This document shows positions 45,294 through 53,029 of a DNA stretch of 64,000 nt, piece by piece. The stretch lies in the NCBI RefSeq assembly GCF_007993935.1, contig NZ_VITY01000010.1:314331-378330 (forward strand). Reading direction: 5' to 3'. The position numbers were made by a program, and so were the translations under genes. The stretch's first letter is position 1; every line of letters begins with the position of its first letter. The notes under the pieces were generated by a model. That model made no database searches. It saw only the letters and a program-made list of their open reading frames with translations, and had not been told where the DNA came from. The DNA comes from Bradyrhizobium macuxiense. GTDB lineage: Bacteria > Pseudomonadota > Alphaproteobacteria > Rhizobiales > Xanthobacteraceae.

Positions 45294-46376
45294 ATGACAA
45301 GCACGCACAAGGCCTGGCGGCTGCACGCCCACAATGATCTTCGCTTCGAGGATGTCGCAACGCCGAGCCCCGCGCCCGATGGCGTCGTGGTGCGGGTCGA
45401 GGCCGGCATGGTGCTGTCCTACACCAACAAGCTGCTCTCAGGCGCGCTGCCCTACAGCCTGCCGCCGATGCCGTTCGTGCCGGGCACCAACGCGATCGCG
45501 CGCGTCGTCGTCGCCGGCGAGAACGTCACGCATGTGCGGAGCGGCGACCGCGTATTCCTCAGCCCGCATCTGCGCGGCGACGTGCCGGATCGCGATCCAC
45601 CGCAGATCCTGATCGGCCTCACCGCGACGGTGACGACGCCGGAGGCGCTCGCCTTGCAGGCGCGCTGGCGCGACGGCGTGTTCGCCGAGATCGCACACTG
45701 GCCGGCCGCATGCGTCACCCCGCTTGCCAATCTCGACGACAGACCGGCGACCGAACTGATCGGCTTGGCGAAACTGATCATCCCGTTCGGCGGCTTGCAA
45801 CGCTCCGGCCTGCGCGGCGGGCAGACCATCATCGTCAACGGCGCGACCGGCTATTTCGGCTCGGGCGGCGTGATGCTCGCGGTCGCGATGGGCGCGGGCC
45901 GCGTCGTCGCCGTCGGACGGAAGCAGGCCGCGCTCGAGCAATTGCGCGATGCATTCGGTCCACGCGTCATCCCCGCCGTCGTCACCGGCGATGCATCAAC
46001 CGATCTTCAGACCATCCGCCGCGCCGCCGGCGGCAGCGCCGATGTCGCGCTCGATTTGCTCGGCGCCGCGAAGAGCACCTCGACCACGCTGTCCTGCCTG
46101 CGCGCGCTCAAGCGAGGCGGCCGCATGGTGCTGATGGGCAGCGCCGAGGTGCCGCTCGAACTCTCGTTCCGCGAGATGCTGGCCAATGACTGGGAGGTGG
46201 TCGGGCAGTTCATGTACGACCGCACGGCACCTGGCCAGCTCGCCGGTCTCGCCGCCGAGCGCCTGCTTGATCTGCGCAAGATCAACGTCGCGAGCTTCAC
46301 CCTCGCCGATTTCCGCCGCGCGGTGGACGCGGCCGCGATGATGCAGAGCCTCGACCTCACGGCCGTGGTGCCGTAA
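45294..46376 (+). CDS. Zinc-independent MDR-family oxidoreductase (quinone reductase-like)
   Basis: 360-residue medium-chain dehydrogenase. N-terminal GroES-like catalytic domain (VVVRVEAGMVLSYTNKLLSG, PFVPGTNAIARVV), then a Rossmann domain with INGATGYFGSGGVMLAVAMG-like NAD(P) binding (IIVNGATGYFGSGGV, about 180) and LDLLGA. The catalytic zinc Cys of alcohol dehydrogenases is replaced (LSYTNKLL), which points to a quinone oxidoreductase-like enzyme. GGAG precedes the ATG at 45294. It ends 9 bp before trmD. Confidence 0.85.
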   Translation: MTSTHKAWRLHAHNDLRFEDVATPSPAPDGVVVRVEAGMVLSYTNKLLSGALPYSLPPMPFVPGTNAIARVVVAGENVTHVRSGDRVFLSPHLRGDVPDRDPPQILIGLTATVTTPEALALQARWRDGVFAEIAHWPAACVTPLANLDDRPATELIGLAKLIIPFGGLQRSGLRGGQTIIVNGATGYFGSGGVMLAVAMGAGRVVAVGRKQAALEQLRDAFGPRVIPAVVTGDASTDLQTIRRAAGGSADVALDLLGAAKSTSTTLSCLRALKRGGRMVLMGSAEVPLELSFREMLANDWEVVGQFMYDRTAPGQLAGLAAERLLDLRKINVASFTLADFRRAVDAAAMMQSLDLTAVVP

Positions 46377-46385
46377 CCAGAGGCC

Positions 46386-47147
46386 ATGACACCGCAAGAG
46401 ACCCCGGCCCAAGCGACACCATGGCGCGCGACCGTGCTGACCCTGTTCCCGGACATGTTTCCGGGACCGCTCGGCGTCAGCCTCGCCGGCAGGGCGCTGG
46501 CTGGCGCCCTCTGGGCGCTGGAGGCGCGCGATATCAGGGCATCGGCGACCGACAAGCACCGCAGCGTCGACGACACGCCGGCCGGTGGCGGTCCGGGCAT
46601 GGTGCTGCGGGCCGACGTGCTGGCGGCGGCGATCGACGCCGCCGCGATCGCGCCTGATCGCCCGCGCCTCTTGATGAGCCCGCGGGGTCGGCCATTGACC
46701 CAGACCCACGTCGCCGAGCTGGCGGCCGGGCCCGGCCCCCTGATCGTCTGTGGCCGCTTCGAGGGCATCGACCAGCGGGTGATCGAGGCGCGGGGGCTCG
46801 AGGAGGTCTCGATCGGCGATTATGTGCTGTCCGGCGGCGAGATCGCCGCGATGGCATTGATCGACGCCTGCGTCCGTCTGTTGCCGGGGGTGATGGGGAA
46901 GCTGGCCTCGGGAACCGAGGAGAGTTTCTCCGAAGGACTACTGGAATACCCCCAATACACCCGTCCGCAGGAGTTCGAGGGCCGCCAGATCCCGGAAATC
47001 CTGATTTCCGGCGACCACGCCAAGGTCGCGGCCTGGCGGCTGGCCCAATCCGAGGCCTTAACCGCCGCCCGGCGGCCCGATCTCTGGGCTGGGCGGACCG
47101 GCCAAAAAGCCGCGCCGCGGCGGACAAAAAACACGACAGACGGGTGA
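46386..47147 (+). CDS. trmD: tRNA (guanine-37-N1) methyltransferase TrmD
   Basis: SPOUT methyltransferase for m1G37 of tRNA. 253 residues. Knot region: TPAGGGPGMVLRADVL, LLMSPRGRPLTQTHV, ICGRFEGIDQRVIE and EVSIGDYVLSGGEIAAM. The C-terminal domain has EESFSEGLLEYPQYTRPQ and IPEILISGDHAKVAAWR. Starts 9 bp after the dehydrogenase stop; normally directly after rimM. Followed by rplS. Confidence 0.96.
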   Translation: MTPQETPAQATPWRATVLTLFPDMFPGPLGVSLAGRALAGALWALEARDIRASATDKHRSVDDTPAGGGPGMVLRADVLAAAIDAAAIAPDRPRLLMSPRGRPLTQTHVAELAAGPGPLIVCGRFEGIDQRVIEARGLEEVSIGDYVLSGGEIAAMALIDACVRLLPGVMGKLASGTEESFSEGLLEYPQYTRPQEFEGRQIPEILISGDHAKVAAWRLAQSEALTAARRPDLWAGRTGQKAAPRRTKNTTDG

Positions 47148-47257
47148 CAAACCCTGCGCTTTGCCTTATAGGCACGGCCTAATCCGCACACGCGCAGGAT
47201 AGATGGACGTTTGCGCAGCCCCCATACAGGCTGGGCGCGCCGCCGATGGAGATTTCG

Positions 47258-47638
47258 ATGAACCTTATTCAGCAGCTCGAAAAAGAGCAGTTCGACAAGC
47301 TTGCCGCCACCAAGGACATCCCGGAGTTCGGCCCCGGCGATACCGTCATCGTCAACGTGAAGGTGGTCGAAGGCGAGCGCACCCGCGTGCAGGCCTATGA
47401 AGGCGTCTGCATCGGCCGTTCCGGCCAGGGCCTCAACGAGAGCTTCACCGTGCGCAAGATTTCGTACGGCGAGGGCGTCGAGCGCGTCTTCCCGGTGATG
47501 TCGCCGATGATCGACTCGATCAAGGTCGTGCGTCGCGGCAAGGTGCGTCGCGCCAAGCTCTATTACCTGCGCAACCTGCGCGGCAAGTCGGCCCGCATCG
47601 TCGAGAAACAGGACCGCCAGACCGCCGTCGGCGAGTAA
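47258..47638 (+). CDS. rplS: 50S ribosomal protein L19
   Basis: 126 residues. LIQQLEKEQF start, EFGPGDTVIVNVKVVEGERTR, ESFTVRKISYGEGVERVFP and RRAKLYYLRNLRGKSARI are the L19 core. I start at ATG 47258, which has GGAG upstream and fits the family; the longer ATG at 47246 would add MEIS. A strong terminator follows. Confidence 0.96.
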   Translation: MNLIQQLEKEQFDKLAATKDIPEFGPGDTVIVNVKVVEGERTRVQAYEGVCIGRSGQGLNESFTVRKISYGEGVERVFPVMSPMIDSIKVVRRGKVRRAKLYYLRNLRGKSARIVEKQDRQTAVGE

Positions 47639-47664
47639 CGTTTCCCTTAAGAGGGGATGTGACC

Positions 47665-47694
47665 AAAAGCGCGGGGCCTGCCCCGCGCTTTTTT
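47665..47694 (+). terminator. Intrinsic terminator after rplS
   Basis: AAAAGCGCGGGG (47665-47676), loop CCTG, CCCCGCGCTTTT (47681-47692), then TT. Perfect 12-bp stem 26 bp after the rplS stop; it ends the ribosomal cluster. Confidence 0.93.
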
Positions 47695-47768
47695 GTTGCG
47701 GCATACCTATCTGATGGACAGGCCCGCGCATGGATCGATTGTCGCGGGCGCGAGCCCTGTGTTAGAAA

Positions 47769-47785
47769 TTTAGAATGGTTCCGGA
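47769..47785. promoter_or_regulatory. Irr-box (iron control element)-like site upstream of leuC
   Basis: TTTAGAA-TGG-TTCCGGA: the left half equals the remembered consensus TTTAGAA-N3-TTCTAAA, the right half matches 4 of 7 positions. About 230 bp before the leuC start. It is weaker than the acnA site but is in front of another aconitase-superfamily Fe-S enzyme. Confidence 0.4.
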
Positions 47786-47802
47786 TCAAGCAAGCCAGCG
47801 CT

Positions 47803-47826
47803 GCCCAAGTCAGTGCCCAAGTCAGA
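47803..47826. repeat. Two tandem 12-bp units upstream of leuC
   Basis: GCCCAAGTCAGT and GCCCAAGTCAGA directly adjacent. They lie in the 375-bp leader between the rplS stop and leuC and close to the possible iron box. Confidence 0.65.
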
Positions 47827-48012
47827 TCTGCAAGCGCGTCGTGATCGACGATCGCTCGCGGCTGCCCGGCCGCTTCTTCGGGCGCTTTGCGACGTCGGCA
47901 ACGTCTGAGCTTAGACGCGCAGCGTAACGCTGCCTGGACGCTTTCGCCTGCTCGCGCGCCTGAGACGCGCTCAACGCCATTCACCACTGAATTTCTTCTG
48001 GAGCTGAAGCTC
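47827..48012. other. leuC leader region
   Basis: No gene is visible. Frames reading into leuC from upstream (from 47887) lack a ribosome-binding site and homologous start sequence. There is a GGAGCTGAAGCTC before the leuC ATG. I saw no leucine-rich leader peptide. Confidence 0.45.
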
Positions 48013-49419
48013 ATGTCCAAACCGACCACGCTGTACGACAAGATCTGGAACGACCATCTGGTCCATGAGGCCGAGGACGGCACCTGCCTGCTCTATATCG
48101 ACCGCCACCTGGTGCACGAGGTGACCTCGCCGCAGGCGTTCGAAGGCCTGCGCGCCGCCGGCCGCAAGGTGCACGCGCCCGAGAAAACGCTCGCCGTCGT
48201 CGACCACAACATCCCGACCACCGATCGCTCGAAGCCGAACCCCGACCCCGAAAGCATCGAGCAGATGCGGGTGATGGCGGAGAACGCCAAGGAATTCGGC
48301 ATCGAATATTACAACGAGTTCGACAAGCGCCAGGGCATCGTTCACGTCATCGGCCCGGAGCAGGGCTTTACGCTGCCCGGCACCACTATCGTCTGCGGTG
48401 ACAGCCACACCTCGACGCATGGTGCGTTCGGCGCGCTGGCGCACGGCATCGGCACGTCAGAGGTCGAGCATGTGCTGGCGACGCAGACGCTGATCCAGAA
48501 GAAGGCCAAGAACATGCGCGCGATCGTCGACGGCAAATTGCCGGAAGGCGTGACCGGCAAGGACATCATCCTGGCGATCATCGGCGAGATCGGCACCGCC
48601 GGCGGCACCGGCTATGTGCTGGAATATGCCGGCGAGGCGATCCGCGCGCTGTCGATGGAAGGCCGCATGACGGTCTGCAACATGTCGATCGAAGGCGGCG
48701 CGCGCGCCGGCCTCGTCGCGCCCGACCAGAAGGCGTTCGACTTCCTGCGCGACCGCCCGAAGGCGCCGAAGGGCGCCGCATGGGATGCCGCGATGCGCTA
48801 CTGGGAGACGCTGCGCTCCGACGAGGGCGCGCATTTCGACCACGAGCTGCGGCTCGACGCCGCCAAGCTGCCGCCGATCGTCACCTGGGGCACGAGCCCC
48901 GAGGACGTGATCTCGATCACCGGCTTCGTGCCCGATCCGGACAAGATCGAGGACGAGGCCAAGCGGCTCTCCAAGCATCGCGCGCTGAAATATATGGGCC
49001 TGACCGCCGGCACCAAGATCACCGACATCAAGCTCGACCGCGTCTTCATCGGCTCCTGCACCAACGGCCGCATCGAGGATTTGCGCGCCGCGGCGAAGAT
49101 CGCCGAGGGCAAGACCGTCAACGCCAACGTCAACGCGATGATCGTGCCGGGCTCGGGCATCGTGAAGGAGCAGGCGGAAGCCGAAGGCCTCGACAAGATC
49201 TTCATTGCGGCCGGCTTCGAATGGCGTGAGCCGGGCTGCTCGATGTGCCTGGCGATGAACCCGGACAAGCTGAAGCCGGAAGAGCGCTGCGCCTCGACCT
49301 CGAACCGCAACTTCGAGGGCCGCCAGGGCTTCAAGGGCCGCACCCATCTGGTGTCGCCGGCGATGGCCGCGGCCGCCGCGATCGCCGGCCACTTCGTCGA
49401 CGTCCGCGACTGGCGGTAA
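48013..49419 (+). CDS. leuC: 3-isopropylmalate dehydratase large subunit
   Basis: [4Fe-4S] subunit isomerising 2- to 3-isopropylmalate in leucine synthesis. 468 residues. VDHNIPTTDRS, CGDSHTSTHGAFGALAHGIG and the cluster Cys in FIGSCTNGRIEDL (near 347) and EPGCSMCLAMN (near 406 and 409). TSNRNFEGRQG follows. ATG 48013 matches homologues. Its partner leuD is 3.6 kb downstream, separated by small secreted protein genes. An Irr-box-like site lies upstream, so iron may regulate it. Confidence 0.96.
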   Translation: MSKPTTLYDKIWNDHLVHEAEDGTCLLYIDRHLVHEVTSPQAFEGLRAAGRKVHAPEKTLAVVDHNIPTTDRSKPNPDPESIEQMRVMAENAKEFGIEYYNEFDKRQGIVHVIGPEQGFTLPGTTIVCGDSHTSTHGAFGALAHGIGTSEVEHVLATQTLIQKKAKNMRAIVDGKLPEGVTGKDIILAIIGEIGTAGGTGYVLEYAGEAIRALSMEGRMTVCNMSIEGGARAGLVAPDQKAFDFLRDRPKAPKGAAWDAAMRYWETLRSDEGAHFDHELRLDAAKLPPIVTWGTSPEDVISITGFVPDPDKIEDEAKRLSKHRALKYMGLTAGTKITDIKLDRVFIGSCTNGRIEDLRAAAKIAEGKTVNANVNAMIVPGSGIVKEQAEAEGLDKIFIAAGFEWREPGCSMCLAMNPDKLKPEERCASTSNRNFEGRQGFKGRTHLVSPAMAAAAAIAGHFVDVRDWR

Positions 49420-49440
49420 GGCGAGGTTTCGTCTCAAGCT

Positions 49441-49463
49441 CGAGCCGTTGTGGCAACGGCTCG
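49441..49463 (+). other. Perfect hairpin after leuC
   Basis: CGAGCCGTTG-TGG-CAACGGCTCG, a 10-bp stem 21 bp after the leuC stop. There is no T-run, so it may act as an mRNA 3' stabiliser or Rho-related end rather than an intrinsic terminator. Confidence 0.5.
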
Positions 49464-49486
49464 TTAACGGGGCGCACGCACACTCC

Positions 49487-49515
49487 CTCCTTGCGAAATC
49501 ACCCTTCGCAAGGAG
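49487..49515 (+). promoter_or_regulatory. Hairpin sequestering the ribosome-binding site of the next small gene
   Basis: Perfect 11-bp stem: CTCCTTGCGAA (49487-49497), 7-nt loop, TTCGCAAGGAG (49505-49515). The 3' arm contains AAGGAG, the ribosome-binding site of the GTG-started gene at 49524, so the site is fully paired in the folded RNA. Confidence 0.65.
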
Positions 49516-49523
49516 CGCGTGCC

Positions 49524-49736
49524 GTGGCCGATAAACCCGAATTCGTCGACATGATCAGCGACGCGACGCGCCAGAAGCGCCGTCGCCGCGCCGCGCCGCG
49601 CATCATCGATCCGCTTCCCGAGGTGAAGGAGACCTCGCGCCTCAGCCACTGGCCGCCGGAGCGCTGGACGCAATGGCGGATGGAGAACCTGACGCCGTGG
49701 AAGATCAAATCCTGGAAGCTGAAGAACTGGGACTAG
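49524..49736 (+). CDS. Small conserved-looking hypothetical protein
   Basis: 70 residues, GTG start with AAGGAG eight nt upstream. The sequence begins MADKPEFVDMISDATRQKRR, continues with a very basic patch (RQKRRRRAAPR) and ends in a Trp-rich tail (HWPPERWTQWRMENLTPWKI and WKLKNWD). No membrane segment and no domain I recognise. The spacing, ribosome-binding site and non-random composition support it as a gene. Its ribosome-binding site lies in a perfect hairpin, and it is downstream of leuC. Confidence 0.7.
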   Translation: MADKPEFVDMISDATRQKRRRRAAPRIIDPLPEVKETSRLSHWPPERWTQWRMENLTPWKIKSWKLKNWD

Positions 49737-49784
49737 CGTAAGGATTGAACGGGCGCCGTGAGGCGCCCGCTGTCATTTCAGCCC

Positions 49785-50348
49785 TTACCAATAGCCGTAC
49801 GGCCGCCAGTGGTGACGGTGATGCCACCACGGCCGGCAGATTCGGCGCGGTCCGTAATAGGTCCAGATCACCCGACAATGCCGGTGGTGATAATAGGCCG
49901 GGTAATAATACGACGATCCATAGAAGTAGCGCCGGTGATGGAAGTGCCGGCGGTAGCCGTAGCTGTAACCGCCGCCATAGAAGCGGTGGTAGCCGCCGTA
50001 ATGGCGATGGAAGCCGCCATAGCGATAGCCGCCATGAAACGCCGGCGCGGCACGGAAGCCGCCACCATGGAAGCCGCGAAAACCGCCGCCACGGAAGGCA
50101 CCGCCGTGAAATCCGCCACCGTGGAAACCAGCGCCATGAAAGCCTCCACCGCCGTGACCGCCGCCACCGCCATGCCGAACCTCGGTCGTCATGGCATCGG
50201 CCGCAGACCTTGCCGCGGGCACGGTGCCAGGACTCGCCAGCGACAGCGCCTCGGCGCGTTGCTGCGAGGCGATCGACAACGCGAACACCGCGGCCGCCGC
50301 AACACCGAGACGGAGCAGCAATCCACGCCGCAAACAGCTCTCCCTCAT
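49785..50348 (-). CDS. Exported Gly/His/Tyr-rich low-complexity protein
   Basis: 187 residues. Signal peptide LLLRLGVAAAAVFALSIASQQRAEA, then a short motif LSLASPGT..TTEVRHGG, a run of GGGFHG-like repeats (about 70-110), and a Tyr/His/Arg-rich end with RRYFYGSSYYYPAYY and two Cys (HRHCRVIW, RRICRPWW). GGGAGG precedes ATG 50348. The function is unknown; metal binding or cell-surface location is conceivable from the His and Tyr content. It shares its mature N-terminal motif with the gene at 51343-51579. Confidence 0.75.
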   Translation of the reverse strand: MRESCLRRGLLLRLGVAAAAVFALSIASQQRAEALSLASPGTVPAARSAADAMTTEVRHGGGGGHGGGGFHGAGFHGGGFHGGAFRGGGFRGFHGGGFRAAPAFHGGYRYGGFHRHYGGYHRFYGGGYSYGYRRHFHHRRYFYGSSYYYPAYYHHRHCRVIWTYYGPRRICRPWWHHRHHWRPYGYW

Positions 50349-50507
50349 CTCTGAACCTCCCTGACAACAGCAATGACAGCCGCGCTGCATGGCAGCCGGT
50401 CGCATTGCGTTCATTGCAGTCGCTCCCGGCACGACGCTAAGAATGTGCAACTGAATGCGTCATGAACGCGCAAGGCGCGTGCGACGGTAAATCCGGAGAG
50501 AAGCCCA

Positions 50508-50801
50508 GTGACCGTCTATGTGATCGTGCAACTCAAGATGACCGATCGGGCCGCCTATGACCGGTATCAGGCGCGCTTCTTCGACGTGTTCAGGAAGTTC
50601 AACGGGCGGCTGCTGTCGGCCGACGAACATCCCGCGGTGCTCGAAGGCAATTGGGATCGCGACAAGCTTGTGCTGATGTCGTTCCCCGACGAAGCCGCCT
50701 TCCGCGCCTGGTCGGAATCGCCTGAGTACGTCGAGATCTCCAGGGATCGGAAGGCGGGTGCGCAAGGTATCGTGCTGCTGGCGAAGGCTTTTGCGCCGTG
50801 A
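50508..50801 (+). CDS. DUF1330 family protein
   Basis: 97 residues with GTG start and GGAGAGAAG upstream. The dimeric alpha/beta-barrel pattern: VYVIVQLKMTDRAAYDRYQ, GNWDRDKLVLMSFPDEAAFR and AWSESPEYVEISRDRK match DUF1330 (ferredoxin-like dimers related to antibiotic-biosynthesis monooxygenase folds). Catalysis has not been shown for the family. It is the only non-secreted gene in this stretch. Confidence 0.88.
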   Translation: MTVYVIVQLKMTDRAAYDRYQARFFDVFRKFNGRLLSADEHPAVLEGNWDRDKLVLMSFPDEAAFRAWSESPEYVEISRDRKAGAQGIVLLAKAFAP

Positions 50802-50876
50802 CGCCGCCGGAGCAGCTCCGATCGGAGCCGCTCCGCCGTTGCACCAAATGTGTCGCACGCCGTGCGACGACGTTCG

Positions 50877-51215
50877 TCACCAGAATGGGCCGAACCCGAA
50901 GCCGAAGGTAAACGGCGCCGGCGAAGCGTATGGATAGGGCCGATAGTAGTAGGGCCGTCCGTAATAATAGGAGCCGTACGGCCGATAATAGGAATAGGGC
51001 TGATAGTACGGCCGGTAATAGGGCCGGTAGCCGTGATGATAATGGTGACGACGATAATGGCGATGATGGCGCTGCGCGCTGAAGTCGGTCGCCTTGCCCG
51101 CTTGCCGCCCTTGCGCCGCAGCCTGCGGCTTGGCTGATGCCGCGGCGGTCGCCGATGCCGGCGCCGTCAACGCGAATGCACAAGCAACAGCGGCGACACC
51201 GATCCATCTCATCAT
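50877..51215 (-). CDS. Exported Tyr/Arg/His-rich low-complexity protein
   Basis: 112 residues. Signal peptide WIGVAAVACAFALTAPASATA, an Ala/Gln-rich spacer, then a HRHYRRHHYHHGYRPYYRPY repeat with YYRPYGSYYYGRPYYYRPYP and a Phe/Gly-rich end. AGGAG precedes the first of two ATGs (51215). No known domain. It is the second member of the small secreted cluster between leuC and leuD. Confidence 0.72.
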   Translation of the reverse strand: MMRWIGVAAVACAFALTAPASATAAASAKPQAAAQGRQAGKATDFSAQRHHRHYRRHHYHHGYRPYYRPYYQPYSYYRPYGSYYYGRPYYYRPYPYASPAPFTFGFGFGPFW

Positions 51216-51342
51216 GATCAACTCCTGCAGATTTCGATCGATATCATCTCGCGCGCGCGAATCTGCCGGTTTGATGGCTGGGAACGACAACAGGCCCGCT
51301 GCTCACGGGCCTGTGTCTCAACTGCGCTGATACGCCGCGCGA

Positions 51343-51579
51343 TCAGCGGCGCCAGTGGCGGCGATGGCCCCAGCCACGGTGATGACCGCGACCCCAGCCT
51401 CGATGCCAGCCACGTCCATGGCCCCAGCGCACCTGCGTGGTGGTCTGGTTCGCGTTGTCCTGAACCGTTGCGGCGGTGCCCGGCGTCGCCAGCGACATCG
51501 CGTTCGCGCGCTCGGCCGGCGCCGCCAATACCAGCACGGCACCGACGGCCGCAAGGCCCAGAACGTTCATCACCTTCAT
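51343..51579 (-). CDS. Exported small Gly/His/Arg/Trp-rich protein
   Basis: 78 residues. Signal peptide VLGLAAVGAVLVLAAPAERANA, then MSLATPGTAATVQDNANQTT and a WGHGRGWHRGWGRGHHRGWG tail. The mature N-terminus A-M-S-L-A-T-P-G-T followed later by TTTQVRW aligns with ALSLASPGT and TTEVRH of the 187-residue neighbour, so the two look like paralogues with different low-complexity tails. Confidence 0.72.
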   Translation of the reverse strand: MKVMNVLGLAAVGAVLVLAAPAERANAMSLATPGTAATVQDNANQTTTQVRWGHGRGWHRGWGRGHHRGWGHRRHWRR

Positions 51580-51625
51580 GAGTTGTCTCCTTGATTCCTG
51601 GATGTCACGTCCTGCAACGACGATT

Positions 51626-51691
51626 CAAGCTTCTTGCTTTGACGCATTTTCTTCACGCGAACCGGTATCCACTTCGCTTGAAAACGCTCTA
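51626..51691. repeat. Palindromic repeat, family 2
   Basis: Linker AAGCTTCTTGCTTTGA, then the hairpin GACGCATTTTC...GAAAACGCTC with inner stem GCGAA/TTCGC and loop CCGGTATCCAC. No complete first hairpin. Located upstream of the small secreted gene at 51343. Confidence 0.82.
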
Positions 51692-51896
51692 GCACTCGAA
51701 TCGACCCCCGTTGCCGCGACGCAGATCGCAAGCAGAGTGCGGGCGACGTGAATGGAAAGTGAATATCTGCGCCACGATCATGAATGCCGGTGGCGCGCTC
51801 AGGTTCCGATTGAGCCGCAGGAATTTTCGTGTCTGCGCGTAAAACCGGCATAGACAATGGTCGTATTTGTCAGGTGCCTCTCGCAGGAGATCGCCA

Positions 51897-52121
51897 ATGA
51901 CACAACGAGGCCCGCGCAAATGGTTCACGCTTGGCGCGGCCGCGCTCGCTGGTTCCATGATGTCAATTGATGTCGCGCTCGCCTCGCAGGGCCCGGGCGG
52001 CGGCATGGGAACGGCGAGCCATCTCACGCAAATGCTGATGGCGCTCGCGGTCTATGGAACGATGGGAGCAATCGCAGCTGTCGCAGTGATCAATGCAGCA
52101 CGCCGGCGAACGCGCAGCTAG
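51897..52121 (+). CDS. Small exported or membrane hypothetical protein
   Basis: 74 residues. Signal-like segment FTLGAAALAGSMMSIDVALA after a basic start, then SQGPGGGMGTASHLTQML and a second hydrophobic segment MALAVYGTMGAIAAVAVI with a basic tail AARRRTRS. AGGAG precedes ATG 51897. No known family; a two-segment membrane protein or lightly processed one is likely. Confidence 0.65.
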   Translation: MTQRGPRKWFTLGAAALAGSMMSIDVALASQGPGGGMGTASHLTQMLMALAVYGTMGAIAAVAVINAARRRTRS

Positions 52122-52441
52122 CCCGGCCGCCAGAAGCAGTTCATACGCGGCGTGATCACGGTGCCGCTCGGCCGGTGCTCCTGCACATAGGTCGCGGTAC
52201 ACTCGCGCACGGCGTTCGGGCCGGGATTGTAGCGCGGGATCACATCCGGTTCCCAATGATCGGGCCGCGACCGGTAGATCGGCACGCGCCTCAGGTGGCG
52301 GCGCTCGACGACGCGCTCGCGAACGACCGGCGCCTCGCCGATGCGCGCTTCGGCCGCCGCGCTCTGCGCGCGCGCCTGTCCGGCCGGAAGCAAGAGCCCG
52401 ACTGATGCCGCCAACAGCGCTGCCGCCACGATCCTTTTCAT
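52118..52441 (-). CDS. Exported conserved hypothetical protein
   Basis: 107 residues. Signal peptide KRIVAAALLAASVGLLLPAG and ARAQS, then an Arg-rich RERVVERRHLRRVPIYRSRP, NPGPNAVRECTATYVQEHRP and a C-terminal TVITPRMNCFWRPG. Two mature cysteines could form a disulfide. It overlaps the end of the plus-strand gene by 4 bp. Not recognised as a known domain. Confidence 0.7.
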   Translation of the reverse strand: MKRIVAAALLAASVGLLLPAGQARAQSAAAEARIGEAPVVRERVVERRHLRRVPIYRSRPDHWEPDVIPRYNPGPNAVRECTATYVQEHRPSGTVITPRMNCFWRPG

Positions 52442-52542
52442 CACGCCACCCGAGCCCCAATTATTGACCGCACGGTCTCCCATTGCGCCGCCAAGGTCAA
52501 CTGCGCTGGCGCCGTTGGAGGCACTCGCGCTAAAGGAGTGTC

Positions 52543-52941
52543 ATGTGGACCACAGCAAAAGCCCCCTCGCTCGCCGAGATGGAGGCCATGGCGCACGAGG
52601 TTTTCGCGCGCCTGCCCGCAACGTTCCGGGCCCTCTGCGAGGGCCTGATCATCCGTGTCGACGATTTCCCGACCGAGGAGGTGCTGGACGAGATGCAGGC
52701 CGAGAGCGAGTTCGACCTGCTCGGCCTGTTTCACGGCATCGGGCTGCCGCAGCAGAGCCATGGCGACGTGGCCCGGCTCCCCAACCTGGTCTGGCTGTAC
52801 CGCCGGCCGATCCTGGATTATTGGGCCGAGCACGACGAGACCCTCGGCCACATCGTGCGCCACGTGCTGATCCACGAGATCGGGCACCATTTCGGCCTCT
52901 CGGACGCCGATATGGAGGCGATTGAGGCCGATGCGGGCTAG
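52543..52941 (+). CDS. Zincin-like metallopeptidase family protein
   Basis: 132 residues. HEIGHHFGLSDADM (HExxH-type HEIGHH near residue 111) with a GxxD continuation, in the C-terminal third; N-terminal MAHEVFARLPATFRALCEGL. Such small proteins are annotated as metallopeptidase family proteins related to zinicins; whether they cleave peptides is unknown. It overlaps nothing and ends 89 bp before leuD. Confidence 0.85.
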   Translation: MWTTAKAPSLAEMEAMAHEVFARLPATFRALCEGLIIRVDDFPTEEVLDEMQAESEFDLLGLFHGIGLPQQSHGDVARLPNLVWLYRRPILDYWAEHDETLGHIVRHVLIHEIGHHFGLSDADMEAIEADAG

Positions 52942-53029
52942 GGATGCGGAAATCGCCCCTTTTACCGCCGTCACATTCGCGATAGATATCCGGCCCCTAT
53001 CCCCACTTTTTGGCCCGGGAAGAGCACCG

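Noticed and set aside
47887..48012. N-terminal extension of leuC
   Set aside because: The extra residues do not resemble LeuC, whose normal start MSKPTTLYDKIW is at 48013.
50877..51215. Collagen-like or silk-like structural protein
   Set aside because: The YRPY/HHYHH runs lack the strict Gly-X-Y or Gly-Ala periodicity; only low-complexity secreted protein can be stated.
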